This document shows, piece by piece, positions 1 to 6,286 of a stretch of DNA of 19,152 nucleotides (its first letter is position 1; each line of letters opens with the position of its first letter). The notes beneath the pieces are model-generated. The model saw nothing but the letters and a program-made list of their open reading frames with translations, was not told the DNA's origin and ran no database searches. A program made the translations under genes and the position numbers. The DNA lies in NCBI GenBank assembly GCA_964469165.1, contig CAYXXZ010000059.1, positions 1 to 19,152 on the forward strand, written 5' to 3'. Source of the DNA: CAYXXZ01 sp964469165. GTDB lineage: Bacteria > Pseudomonadota > Gammaproteobacteria > Pseudomonadales > Porticoccaceae.

Positions 1-14
1 CAATGGAGGACACT

Positions 15-809
15 ATGATTATCGATCTCTCAAACAAAACTGCCATCGTCACGGGTTCCACCGGCGGCATCGGCCTGGCGATCGCCACCGGTCTTGCCAA
101 GGCCGGTGCGCGGGTGACCATCACGGGCCGGGAACAGGGTCGTGTGGATACGGCGCTGGCGCAATTGCGCGAGGCGAGCGGGCGCGGCGACGCCAGCGGC
201 GTGGTCTGCGACGTCGGCACCGCGCAGGGCTGCGAGACGTTGATTGCCGCGCAGCCCGACGTGGACATTCTGGTCAACAACATCGGCATTTATGGCGCCT
301 GCGAGTTCTTTGATATCGACGATGAGCGCTGGACCACATTCTTCGACGTCAACGTGCTCAGCGGCGTGCGCCTGGCGCGCCACTACGCGAAGGGCATGCG
401 CGAGCGCGGCTGGGGGCGGATTCAATTCATCTCCAGCGAATCGGCGCTCAACATTCCCACGGAAATGGTGCATTACGGGGTCAGCAAGGCGGCGGTGCAA
501 GGGCTGTCGCGCGGCCTCGCGAAAGTGCTGGCGGGCAGCGGCGTGACGGTCAACACCATTCTGCCGGGGCCGACCCGCACCGCAGGCGCCGTTGCCATGA
601 TGGCGGATCTGGCCGCCGAACGGGGTGTATCGTCGAATGAAATGGAAGCCATCTTCCTCGCCGAGAACAGGCCCTCCACCTTGCTGCAGCGTTTCGCGAG
701 CCCCGAGGAGGTCGCCAACCTCTGCGTTTACGCCGCATCGCCCCAGGCGAGCGCGACCACGGGTGCCGCCCTGCGGGTAGAGGGTGGCATTGTCGAGACC
801 ATTGCCTGA
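15..809 (+). CDS. Short-chain dehydrogenase/reductase (SDR) family oxidoreductase
   Basis: The 264-residue protein has the classical SDR layout: a Rossmann-fold NAD(P)-binding motif TGSTGGIG at residues 13-20, an NNIG variant of the NNAG motif at 88-91, and a catalytic Ser141-Tyr154-Lys158 set (YGVSK), followed by the PGP motif and a C-terminal region that usually shapes the substrate pocket. The ATG at 15 is preferred over the one at 3 because GGAGGA lies four bases before it and the sequence from there begins like other SDRs. Such enzymes oxidise or reduce hydroxyl/keto groups in the cytoplasm; the substrate cannot be told from sequence. It precedes the DUF2218 gene on the same strand with a gap of 40 bases, so the two may be co-transcribed. 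Its own promoter lies outside the window. Confidence 0.93.
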   Translation: MIIDLSNKTAIVTGSTGGIGLAIATGLAKAGARVTITGREQGRVDTALAQLREASGRGDASGVVCDVGTAQGCETLIAAQPDVDILVNNIGIYGACEFFDIDDERWTTFFDVNVLSGVRLARHYAKGMRERGWGRIQFISSESALNIPTEMVHYGVSKAAVQGLSRGLAKVLAGSGVTVNTILPGPTRTAGAVAMMADLAAERGVSSNEMEAIFLAENRPSTLLQRFASPEEVANLCVYAASPQASATTGAALRVEGGIVETIA

Positions 810-849
810 CAGAGAGACACCAGGTACACAAGTACAGGAGCACTGATAG

Positions 850-1125
850 ATGATGACATCCACAGCAGATATACAAACCCAACAGGCGCAGCGCCTGATC
901 TCGCGGCTGTGCAAGCACTGGGGCCACAAATTTCCCGTCAGGCACAATGAACAGCAAGCCGAGATAGAATTGCCGCTGGGGGTTTGTCGGCTACAGGGCG
1001 GTTCCACGCTGAGAGCGGAACTGGAAGGGGACGCAGAGCAAATGCCGACCTTTCAGCAGGTGGTGGCCGACCATCTCCAGCGCATGGCTGGCAAGGAAGA
1101 CCTTGTCGTCGAATGGCAATCATGA
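850..1125 (+). CDS. DUF2218-family small protein
   Basis: A 91-residue acidic soluble protein. It opens with a helix rich in Gln, Arg and Leu, followed by CKHWGHKF, then an ELPLGVCRL strand and a VVADHLQRMA segment near the C-terminus. This pattern (LckHwxhKf, G-x-xxL, xxHLxRxA) matches my recollection of the DUF2218 family, whose members are about 90-100 residues. The biochemical role of DUF2218 is not established as far as I know. AGGAG at 836-840 sits nine bases before the ATG at 850; a second ATG at 853 is possible. It lies between the SDR gene and a cytochrome b561 gene on the same strand, consistent with a small redox-related operon, although that link is inference. Confidence 0.8.
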   Translation: MMTSTADIQTQQAQRLISRLCKHWGHKFPVRHNEQQAEIELPLGVCRLQGGSTLRAELEGDAEQMPTFQQVVADHLQRMAGKEDLVVEWQS

Positions 1126-1162
1126 AGTCCGATCATGGCGGATACAAAAACAGGAGTGCGAC

Positions 1163-1684
1163 ATGAAGGGTGATTCGAGAGAGCGTTATGGCAGTGTGTC
1201 GAAAATTTTTCACTGGGGCATGGCCTTTCTGATTGGCTGGCAGCTGTTGAAGTTCTTCGACCGCATCGACGATGGCGAACACTGGGTCGGTCAGACCCTG
1301 GTGCCCTGGCACATTTCCATCGGCACGTTGCTGTTGCTGTTGGTGGTGCTGCGAATCCTGTGGGTGATGAAACAGCAAGGCAATCGTCCCCGGCAGGATC
1401 CCGCCACTGTCTTCCTGGTGAGGGCGGGGCACTTCCTGCTCTATGTCGGCATGGTGCTGATGCCGGTAACGGGTATCAGTACCATGGTGGGCAATGGCTA
1501 CGGACTGACCGCCTTCGGTGTGCAGCTGGCTGCCAAGGGCGACGAAATTCCCTGGCTGGCGAGCTTCGGCAGTCTGCATTCACCCATCGCGTGGTTGCTG
1601 TTGATCCTGACGGCGGGCCACATCGCCATGGCATTGTTCCACCACTTCATCAAGAAGGACGACATACTGCGGCGGATGGTTTGA
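1163..1684 (+). CDS. Cytochrome b561 family membrane protein
   Basis: A 173-residue integral membrane protein with four hydrophobic segments (roughly residues 14-32, 48-68, 86-106 and 140-162) and the histidines expected of di-heme bacterial b561: His17 in KIFHWGMAF, His50 in VPWHISIG, His90 in RAGHFLLY and His153 in TAGHIAMALFHH. It begins RERYGSVSKIFHW, the usual start of the family. These proteins carry electrons across the inner membrane, often from quinol. The ATG at 1163 is chosen because AGGAG (1152-1156) precedes it and upstream codons overlap the DUF2218 gene without homology. It is the last gene before a GC-rich stem-loop at 1694-1724, so it probably ends the SDR/DUF2218/b561 unit. 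Confidence 0.9.
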   Translation: MKGDSRERYGSVSKIFHWGMAFLIGWQLLKFFDRIDDGEHWVGQTLVPWHISIGTLLLLLVVLRILWVMKQQGNRPRQDPATVFLVRAGHFLLYVGMVLMPVTGISTMVGNGYGLTAFGVQLAAKGDEIPWLASFGSLHSPIAWLLLILTAGHIAMALFHHFIKKDDILRRMV

Positions 1685-1693
1685 GGCCGTGAT

Positions 1694-1724
1694 GCGCGCC
1701 CGGAAAAGAGAAAGCCGGGCGCGC
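1694..1724 (+). terminator. GC-rich stem-loop after cytochrome b561 gene
   Basis: A perfect 10-bp inverted repeat (GCGCGCCCGG at 1694-1703, its complement at 1715-1724) with an 11-base A-rich loop starts ten bases after the b561 stop codon. No T tract follows, so it is an atypical terminator or an mRNA-stabilising hairpin. Confidence 0.5.
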
Positions 1725-1764
1725 GCGACGGCGCCTCGTGCAGCTGGATACGGCGGCCTCGCTG

Positions 1765-1794
1765 TCGACAGTGCATGGGCGGCGCACGTATAAT
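1765..1794 (+). promoter_or_regulatory. Probable sigma70 promoter for trpGDC
   Basis: A -35 box TCGACA (1765-1770, five of six matches) and a perfect -10 box TATAAT (1789-1794) are separated by 18 bases. Start of transcription near 1801 would give a leader of about 360 nt before trpG. Confidence 0.6.
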
Positions 1795-2027
1795 CAGCGA
1801 CCTGGGTTTGATGATTTGTTGCATCAGACGGTTCGCAGTGTAGAAAACGCAGAGTTCTGGTTGAAATGAACCTTTTCACATCTGATCTTCGTTGGCGGTG
1901 CTCTCTAATAAAATAGAAGCGGCACGTTGCCGCGGCTCTGCGCCGCGCCCTGCCGTCGCTCCGGCAGGCAAGATTCAGCAGATGGCTTCCCGGCACGGCG
2001 GCTTCGATACTCAAGGAGATTGTCCGA

Positions 2028-2167
2028 TGCCTTTGAACTCTTCCCTCACAACAGTGAATCCTTCGAGCGCTCCGCCAGCGTCACCCGCGCGGCTGTTGGC
2101 AGAGTGCTTCCGTCCGTATTGTTCAAGTATGAAATATCAAGAAAAATCGGGGGGTTGTCGTGTCTAA
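2028..2167 (+). CDS. Possible small leader ORF overlapping trpG start
   Basis: A 46-codon frame opens with ATG at 2028, preceded by a good Shine-Dalgarno AAGGAG about ten bases upstream, and ends with TAA inside the first codons of trpG (overlap of eight bases, different frame). The product is rich in Ser and Pro, then Arg and Cys, with no recognisable domain. It contains no tryptophan codon, so it is not a classical trp attenuator peptide. It could couple translation to trpG, whose own GTG start has only a G-rich stretch before it. It may equally be chance. Confidence 0.25.
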
Positions 2168-2744
2168 AGTACTCATGATCGACAACTACGACTCCTTTAC
2201 CTACAACGTGGTGCAATACCTGTCCGAGTTGGGCGCCGAGGTTGAGGTGTATCGCAACGACGAGTTGACCCTGGCGCAGATCGAAGCCATGGCGCCGGCG
2301 AAAATCGTGATTTCTCCCGGGCCATGCACCCCCAACGAGGCGGGCATTTCGGTTGCCTGTATTCGCCACTTCGCTGGCCGGATTCCCCTTCTCGGCGTGT
2401 GCCTCGGTCACCAGAGCATCGGTCAGGCATTCGGTGGCAAGGTGGTGCGCGCACGCGAGGTGATGCACGGCAAAACGTCGCCGATCCACCACACCGGGCA
2501 AGGGGTTTTTCGAGGCCTGAACAATCCGTTCGAGGCGACCCGCTACCATTCGTTGATTCTCGACAAGGACAGCCTGCCCGAGTGCCTGGAGATCACCGCC
2601 TGGACGGCGCACGACGATGGCTCGGTGGACGAGATCATGGGCGTGCGTCACCGGGAATTTGCGGTGGAAGGCGTGCAATTCCACCCCGAATCCATACTGA
2701 CCGAGCACGGCCACGATCTGCTGCGCAACTTTCTTGAAAGCTGA
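2160..2744 (+). CDS. trpG: Anthranilate synthase component II (glutamine amidotransferase)
   Basis: A 194-residue class I glutamine amidotransferase. The nucleophile is Cys81 in GVCLGHQSIGQAFGG, with His175 and Glu177 in QFHPES completing the triad; the PGPCTPNEAG oxyanion region is at 53-62. It supplies ammonia from glutamine to TrpE for making anthranilate, and TrpG/PabA proteins can also serve folate synthesis. TrpE is not in the window, as in pseudomonads where trpE lies elsewhere. The GTG at 2160 gives MSKVLMIDNYDSF; an ATG at 2175 would also retain the family core (MIDNYDSF), so the start is slightly uncertain. It is followed by trpD after a 10-base gap. Confidence 0.96.
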   Translation: MSKVLMIDNYDSFTYNVVQYLSELGAEVEVYRNDELTLAQIEAMAPAKIVISPGPCTPNEAGISVACIRHFAGRIPLLGVCLGHQSIGQAFGGKVVRAREVMHGKTSPIHHTGQGVFRGLNNPFEATRYHSLILDKDSLPECLEITAWTAHDDGSVDEIMGVRHREFAVEGVQFHPESILTEHGHDLLRNFLES

Positions 2745-2754
2745 GGGGATTTTC

Positions 2755-3795
2755 ATGGATATCCAACAAGCGCTGGCGCGCGCCATCAACCGCCAGGATC
2801 TCTCCACGGAAGAAATGATCAGCGTCATGCGCGAGATCATGACCGGCAAGGCCACCTCGGCGCAAACCGCGGGGTTTCTGGTGGCGTTGCGCATGAAGGG
2901 AGAGTCCCTCGACGAAATCACCGGCGCGACCATGGTGATGCGCGAGCTCGCCGAACAGGTGACCATCGATGCTCCGCATCTGGTGGACACCTGCGGCACC
3001 GGTGGCGACGGCGCCAACCTGTTCAATGTGTCCACCGCTTCGGCTTTCGTTGCCGCCGCGGCAGGTGCGCGCGTCGCCAAGCATGGCAACCGCTCCGTGT
3101 CATCCTCCACCGGCAGTGCCGATGTTCTGGAGGCTGCGGGTGTCAAACTCGATCTCTCTTCCGCCCAGGTTGCCGCCTGTGTGCGCGACGTGGGGGTGGG
3201 GTTCATGTTTGCGCCCGTTCATCACAGCGCCATGAAATACGCCGTTGGCCCGCGCAAGGAGCTCGGGCAGCGCACCATCTTCAACATGCTGGGGCCCATC
3301 ACCAATCCCGCCAATGTGCGGCGCCAGGTGATCGGCGTCTTCAATGGCGACCTGTGTCGGCCGCTTGCGGAAGTGCTTGGGCGTCTCGGCAGCGAGCATG
3401 TCATGGTTGTACATGCGCGCGACGGCCTCGATGAAATCAGCCTCGCCACCGAAACGCGGGTGGCGGAGCTGAAAAACGGCGCCGTCAGCGAGTACTACAT
3501 CACGCCCGAAGACTTCGGCGTGACCAGCCAGAGTCTGGTGGGCCTCACCGTGGAGAGTGCGGCACAGTCCCTCACCCTGATCCGCGATGCCCTGACGCGG
3601 CGCAGTACACCTCAGTCGTTGAAGGCGGCGGACATCATCGCCCTCAATGCGGGCGCCGCCATTTACGTATCCGGGATAGCGGATTCGCTGGCTCAGGGGG
3701 TAGAGATGGCGCATGACGCCATCGATACCGGGCTGGCCGCGGAAAAGCTTGCCGAGCTTGCCGCCTATTCCGACTGTCTGGGAGATATGGCATGA
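2755..3795 (+). CDS. trpD: Anthranilate phosphoribosyltransferase
   Basis: A 346-residue protein of normal family length. It has the PRPP/pyrophosphate-binding GTGGDG at 81-86, the KHGNRSVSSSTGSADVLEA region at 109-127 that binds anthranilate and PRPP, and the FNMLGP and DGLDE segments typical of TrpD. It transfers the phosphoribosyl group of PRPP to anthranilate, the second step of tryptophan synthesis. The ATG at 2755 (MDIQQALARAINRQDLS) matches pseudomonad TrpD starts and is preceded by GAGGGGA; an upstream ATG at 2734 would overlap trpG. Its stop overlaps the trpC start by four bases (ATGA), suggesting translational coupling. Confidence 0.97.
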   Translation: MDIQQALARAINRQDLSTEEMISVMREIMTGKATSAQTAGFLVALRMKGESLDEITGATMVMRELAEQVTIDAPHLVDTCGTGGDGANLFNVSTASAFVAAAAGARVAKHGNRSVSSSTGSADVLEAAGVKLDLSSAQVAACVRDVGVGFMFAPVHHSAMKYAVGPRKELGQRTIFNMLGPITNPANVRRQVIGVFNGDLCRPLAEVLGRLGSEHVMVVHARDGLDEISLATETRVAELKNGAVSEYYITPEDFGVTSQSLVGLTVESAAQSLTLIRDALTRRSTPQSLKAADIIALNAGAAIYVSGIADSLAQGVEMAHDAIDTGLAAEKLAELAAYSDCLGDMA

Positions 3796-4592
3796 ATACC
3801 CCCACGATTCTCAAGAAGATCATCGAGCGCAAATACCAGGAGGTCGCCGAGCGCAGCGCGCGGGTGCCGCTGGCTTCGCTGCGCGAACAGCGGGCGGATG
3901 CGCCAGAGGTGCGCGGTTTTGCCGCCGCGTTGTTCAATACCGCTGCCGCAGGCAAACCCGCAGTAATTGCAGAAGTGAAAAAGGCATCGCCGAGCAAGGG
4001 CGTGATTCGCGAGGATTTCGATCCGGCGCAGATCGCCGCCAGTTATGAGCGCGGCGGGGCATCCTGTCTCTCGGTGCTGACGGATGTGGATTTCTTTCAG
4101 GGCGCCGACCGCTATTTGATGGAAGCGCGCAACGCCTGCTCGCTGCCGGTACTGCGCAAGGACTTCACCGTGGACCCTTACCAGATCCATGAGGCGCGGG
4201 TGCTGGGAGCCGATTGCATCTTGTTGATCGCCGCGGCGCTTGACGAAAAAACGCTGCGTGAACTTCACGACCTGGCGCTGGAGATCGGTCTGGACGTGCT
4301 ACTCGAGGTACACGATGCCCGCGAACTGGAGCTGGCGCTTGCGCTGTCATCGCCGCTGATCGGCATCAACAACCGGGATCTGCACACGTTCAATACCACC
4401 CTCGATACCACGTACTCGCTGCTGGACAGGATTCCCGAGGATCGGCTGGTGGTAACGGAGAGCGGCATCCATACCCGGGCGGATGTGGAGGCGATGCTGG
4501 CGCATCAGGTCTCTGCGTTCCTTGTCGGTGAGGCATTCATGCGCGCGAGGGACCCAGGTGCGGAACTGGGGAGGCTTTTCTTCCCGGCTTGA
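3792..4592 (+). CDS. trpC: Indole-3-glycerol phosphate synthase
   Basis: A 266-residue monofunctional (beta/alpha)8 barrel enzyme that closes the indole ring from carboxyphenylamino-deoxyribulose phosphate. The family motifs appear in order: AEVKKASPSKG (60-70, with the catalytic Glu and Lys), LRKDFTVD (121-128, catalytic Lys123), LLEVH, IGINNRDL, VTESGI and FLVGEAFMR, the last three forming the phosphate-binding end of the barrel. There is no fused TrpF domain, unlike enteric TrpC. The start overlaps trpD by four bases. The gene ends 20 bases from the end of the convergent CRP gene, with no strong terminator between them. Confidence 0.97.
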   Translation: MNTPTILKKIIERKYQEVAERSARVPLASLREQRADAPEVRGFAAALFNTAAAGKPAVIAEVKKASPSKGVIREDFDPAQIAASYERGGASCLSVLTDVDFFQGADRYLMEARNACSLPVLRKDFTVDPYQIHEARVLGADCILLIAAALDEKTLRELHDLALEIGLDVLLEVHDARELELALALSSPLIGINNRDLHTFNTTLDTTYSLLDRIPEDRLVVTESGIHTRADVEAMLAHQVSAFLVGEAFMRARDPGAELGRLFFPA

Positions 4593-4612
4593 GGTGCGTG
4601 GCAGCGGGGCCC

Positions 4613-5251
4613 TCAACGGGTCCCGAAAACCACCATGGTCTTGCCGTGTACTTCCACAAGACCTTGATCTTCCAGGGTTTTTAGAACCCGTCCCACCATT
4701 TCACGGGAACAGCCCACGATCCTGCCGATTTCCTGGCGGGTGACCTTGATCTGCATGCCATCCGGGTGGGTCATGGCGTCGGGTTCGTTGCACAGTTCGA
4801 GAAGGGTGCGTGCAACACGCCCGGTGACGTCGAGAAACGCAAGATCGCCGACCTTGCGGGTGGTGTCTCGCAGGCGGTTGGCCATTTGCCTGGCGAGCGC
4901 GAAGAGTACTTCCGGGTTGGTGGTGATGATCTCGAGAAACTTGGCGTAACTGAGTTCGCCAACCTCGCACTCGGTCTTGGCGCGAATCCAGGCGCTGCGA
5001 TCCCGATGGCCGAAAAGGCCCATTTCGCCGAAAAAATCTCCGGGATTGAGATAGGCAACGATCATTTCGCGGCCGTCTTCATCCTCGATGAGAACACTGA
5101 CCGAGCCCTTGATGAGGTAATACAGGGTGTCGCCACTGTCGCCGGCGTGAATGATGGTAGCTTTCGAAGAATAGCGGCGGCGATGACAATGGCTGAGAAA
5201 GTGCTCGACATTGGCAATGTGTGGTGTCAATGGTGCCAGCGCCAAGGGCAT
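4613..5251 (-). CDS. vfr: CRP-family transcription regulator, Vfr type
   Basis: A 212-residue cAMP receptor protein. The N-terminal cyclic-nucleotide-binding beta-roll covers about residues 20-115, with GDFFGEMGLF (71-80) and DRSAWIRAKTECEV (84-97) forming the cAMP pocket. The long helix and helix-turn-helix TRQEIGRIVGCSREMVGRVL (171-190) then bind DNA. The C-terminal half follows Pseudomonas Vfr almost word for word (RKVGDLAFLDVTGRVARTLL, KTMVVFGTR). The ATG at 5251 is chosen for homology and for AGGAG just upstream (5254-5258); longer frames exist upstream but lack similarity. It is convergent with trpC and divergent from the OsmC gene, an arrangement shared with pseudomonads. crp would be an equally valid symbol. 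Confidence 0.93.
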   Translation of the reverse strand: MPLALAPLTPHIANVEHFLSHCHRRRYSSKATIIHAGDSGDTLYYLIKGSVSVLIEDEDGREMIVAYLNPGDFFGEMGLFGHRDRSAWIRAKTECEVGELSYAKFLEIITTNPEVLFALARQMANRLRDTTRKVGDLAFLDVTGRVARTLLELCNEPDAMTHPDGMQIKVTRQEIGRIVGCSREMVGRVLKTLEDQGLVEVHGKTMVVFGTR

Positions 5252-5411
5252 GTCTCCTCTTTGGCCCGCAACGGGGAAGCCTGTATCATAGGCGGTTTCT
5301 ATGCATTCCAGATTGCTCGGCAAAGTTACCAGCAGGGAGCTATAAAAAGCAAGTGAAGTGCTCGCGGAGGCTTGATGTGGATGCTGTAACTCTTGGAAAA
5401 GTGAAGATTTT

Positions 5412-5834
5412 ATGAAAGCGACAGTGAAGTGGGTCGATGGCGCCATGTTCGTGGCGGAGTCTGGCAGTGGTCACGCAGTGGTGATGGATGGGCCGCCCGA
5501 TCACGGGGGCCGCAATCTCGGTCCGCGGCCGATGGAGATGCTGTTGCTGGGGGTGGGGGGCTGCTCCAGCTTTGATGTAGTGGATATCCTCAAGAAAAGC
5601 CGCCAGGCCGTGGAAAAATGCGAGGCGGTGCTCGACGCCGAGCGCGCGGACGCGGTACCGGCGGTTTTCACCAAAATCCACATTCACTTTGTGGTGAGCG
5701 GCAAAGGGCTCAAGGAAAATATCGTGAAGCGCGCCGTTTCCATGTCGGCAGAGAAGTATTGTTCAGCATCCATCATGCTCGGCAACGCCGGGGTGGAAAT
5801 GAGTCACTCCTTTGAAATCAAAGAGATAGAGTGA
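5412..5834 (+). CDS. OsmC/Ohr family protein
   Basis: A 140-residue protein with the OsmC fold. The first reactive cysteine is Cys51 in GVGGCSSFDVVDIL and the second is Cys117 in AEKYCSAS, the spacing expected of the family. OsmC/Ohr proteins reduce hydroperoxides using a thiol pair, but this YhfA-like subgroup, often next to crp in gammaproteobacteria, has no firmly known substrate. It is divergent from the Vfr/CRP gene across 160 bases, so the two may share regulation. No clear Shine-Dalgarno lies before the ATG at 5412. A UUCG-type stem-loop follows at 5856-5873, which on this strand lacks a good T tract. Confidence 0.9.
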   Translation: MKATVKWVDGAMFVAESGSGHAVVMDGPPDHGGRNLGPRPMEMLLLGVGGCSSFDVVDILKKSRQAVEKCEAVLDAERADAVPAVFTKIHIHFVVSGKGLKENIVKRAVSMSAEKYCSASIMLGNAGVEMSHSFEIKEIE

Positions 5835-5849
5835 GTCTGTGGCAGACAG

Positions 5850-5873
5850 AAAAAAGGGAGCCCGAAGGCTCCC
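5850..5873 (-). terminator. Rho-independent terminator with UUCG loop (minus strand)
   Basis: On the minus strand GGGAGCC-TTCG-GGCTCCC forms a perfect 7-bp stem with the very stable UUCG tetraloop, followed by six T (5855-5850). It would end a leftward transcript from the spacer between the OsmC and LysR genes. The same stem may also serve the OsmC gene from the other side. Confidence 0.85.
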
Positions 5874-5899
5874 AACAATTTTCCAGGGGGATAGAAAGC
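5850..5899 (-). repeat. C-rich/terminator element, copy 1
   Basis: On the minus strand this block reads TTTCTATCCCCCTGG, an A-rich stretch, TTGTTGGGAGCC, the UUCG loop, then the terminator. It matches copy 2 at 6135-6184 in order and nearly in sequence: TTTCT, CCCCCTG, AAAA, TTGTTGG and GGCTCC are shared. The loop and flanks differ, so the two look like diverged duplicates rather than a recent copy. Confidence 0.65.
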
Positions 5900-5902
5900 G
5901 TT

Positions 5903-6007
5903 TCAGTATCGACCAATCAATGGTGATGTGCGTCTCTCGTCTACCAGATACAGGCCGATCAAGCTTGTGATCGCCAAAGTTGCAAAGCAAAGAACCGTCA
6001 GGATCAT
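5903..6007 (-). CDS. Possible 34-residue single-span membrane peptide
   Basis: A 34-codon frame starts with ATG at 6007 and stops at 5903, just before the C-rich element and its terminator. The product starts with about 22 hydrophobic residues (MILTVLCFATLAITS, then LIGLYLV) followed by a charged tail DERRTSPLIGRY, the layout of a small inner-membrane protein. No Shine-Dalgarno is evident before the ATG and no homologue is recognised. The strong terminator directly after it shows that a leftward transcript probably crosses this frame. Confidence 0.35.
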   Translation of the reverse strand: MILTVLCFATLAITSLIGLYLVDERRTSPLIGRY

Positions 6008-6134
6008 GGTTGGCGCCAAAGCAGTAACTGATGGACGTAGCTTAGTCTCGCACCGTCAATAAATGAAATGCATTATTTTTATCAGGCAAATAAACAAAAG
6101 TTATCGATTTGGCGCCGGACCAAATCCAGGACAT

Positions 6135-6159
6135 AAAAAAAGGAGCCACTAAGGGCTCC
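6135..6159 (-). terminator. Rho-independent terminator (minus strand), copy 2
   Basis: On the minus strand GGAGCC-CTTAGT-GGCTCC is followed by seven T (6141-6135). The upstream sequence matches copy 1 at 5850-5899. Confidence 0.85.
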
Positions 6160-6211
6160 AACAAACTTTTCAGGGGGTAAGAAACTGATAGCCACAGAGG
6201 CTATGTCAATG
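6135..6211 (-). ncRNA. Candidate small RNA of about 77 nt with C-rich single-stranded region
   Basis: On the minus strand a perfect -10 box TATAAT (6223-6218) is followed by a first hairpin (ATAGCC/GGCTAT at 6188-6193 and 6199-6204, 5-base loop), an unpaired stretch TTTCTTACCCCCTGAAAA, and a rho-independent terminator at 6135-6159. That layout is typical of an Hfq-class sRNA; the CCCCCU run could pair with Shine-Dalgarno sequences. The 5' end near 6211 is inferred from the -10 box, and the -35 region is poor. No coding sense is evident. A related block occurs at 5850-5899. Confidence 0.45.
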
Positions 6212-6217
6212 TTGGGC

Positions 6218-6223
6218 ATTATA
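6218..6223 (-). promoter_or_regulatory. -10 box of candidate sRNA promoter
   Basis: TATAAT on the minus strand, six of six matches. The -35 region 17 bases upstream is a T run with no good match, so an activator or an extended -10 contact may be needed. Confidence 0.4.
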
Positions 6224-6253
6224 GGTACAGCCAAAAAATAAAAAAAATGTATT

Positions 6254-6273
6254 ATTATCATGGCTGGCATAAT
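6254..6273. promoter_or_regulatory. Candidate LysR operator dyad
   Basis: ATTAT (6254-6258) and ATAAT (6269-6273) form an inverted repeat with a 10-base spacer directly before the LysR start codon. LysR regulators often bind interrupted T/A dyads near their own promoter. AT-richness makes chance occurrence possible. Confidence 0.3.
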
Positions 6274-6286
6274 CTGTGGTTATGAA

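Larger units (their letters stand above)
1685..2159 (+). other. 475-base non-coding region upstream of trpG
   Basis: This stretch holds no convincing full-size gene. It contains the stem-loop at 1694-1724, a sigma70-like promoter at 1765-1794 and three consecutive short hairpins between 1919 and 1968: GCGGC/GCCGC at 1919-1923 and 1929-1933; GCGGC/GCCGC at 1932-1936 and 1942-1946; CCTGCCG/CGGCAGG at 1949-1955 and 1962-1968. The first two share bases and repeat the same stem sequence, so alternative pairings are possible. A small ORF at 2028-2167 runs into trpG. It looks like the promoter and long leader of trpGDC. Confidence 0.55.

Noticed and set aside
2028..2167. Classical trp leader peptide with attenuator.
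   Set aside because: The small frame has no tryptophan codon and no T-tract terminator follows it; kept only as a weak small ORF.
2046..3206. A 386-codon frame on the minus strand opposite trpG and trpD.
   Set aside because: Both trp genes are certain, and the antisense translation has no recognisable fold.
4593..4612. Terminator between the convergent trpC and Vfr/CRP genes.
   Set aside because: The 20-base gap has G- and C-runs but no clear stem with a T tract.
4766..5356. A plus-strand frame of 196 codons opposite the Vfr/CRP gene.
   Set aside because: It overlaps the confidently identified regulator and has no start signal or homology.
6082..6270. A 62-codon minus-strand frame covering the candidate sRNA.
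   Set aside because: It runs through the hairpin and the T tract of a strong terminator, so it is unlikely to be translated as a protein.
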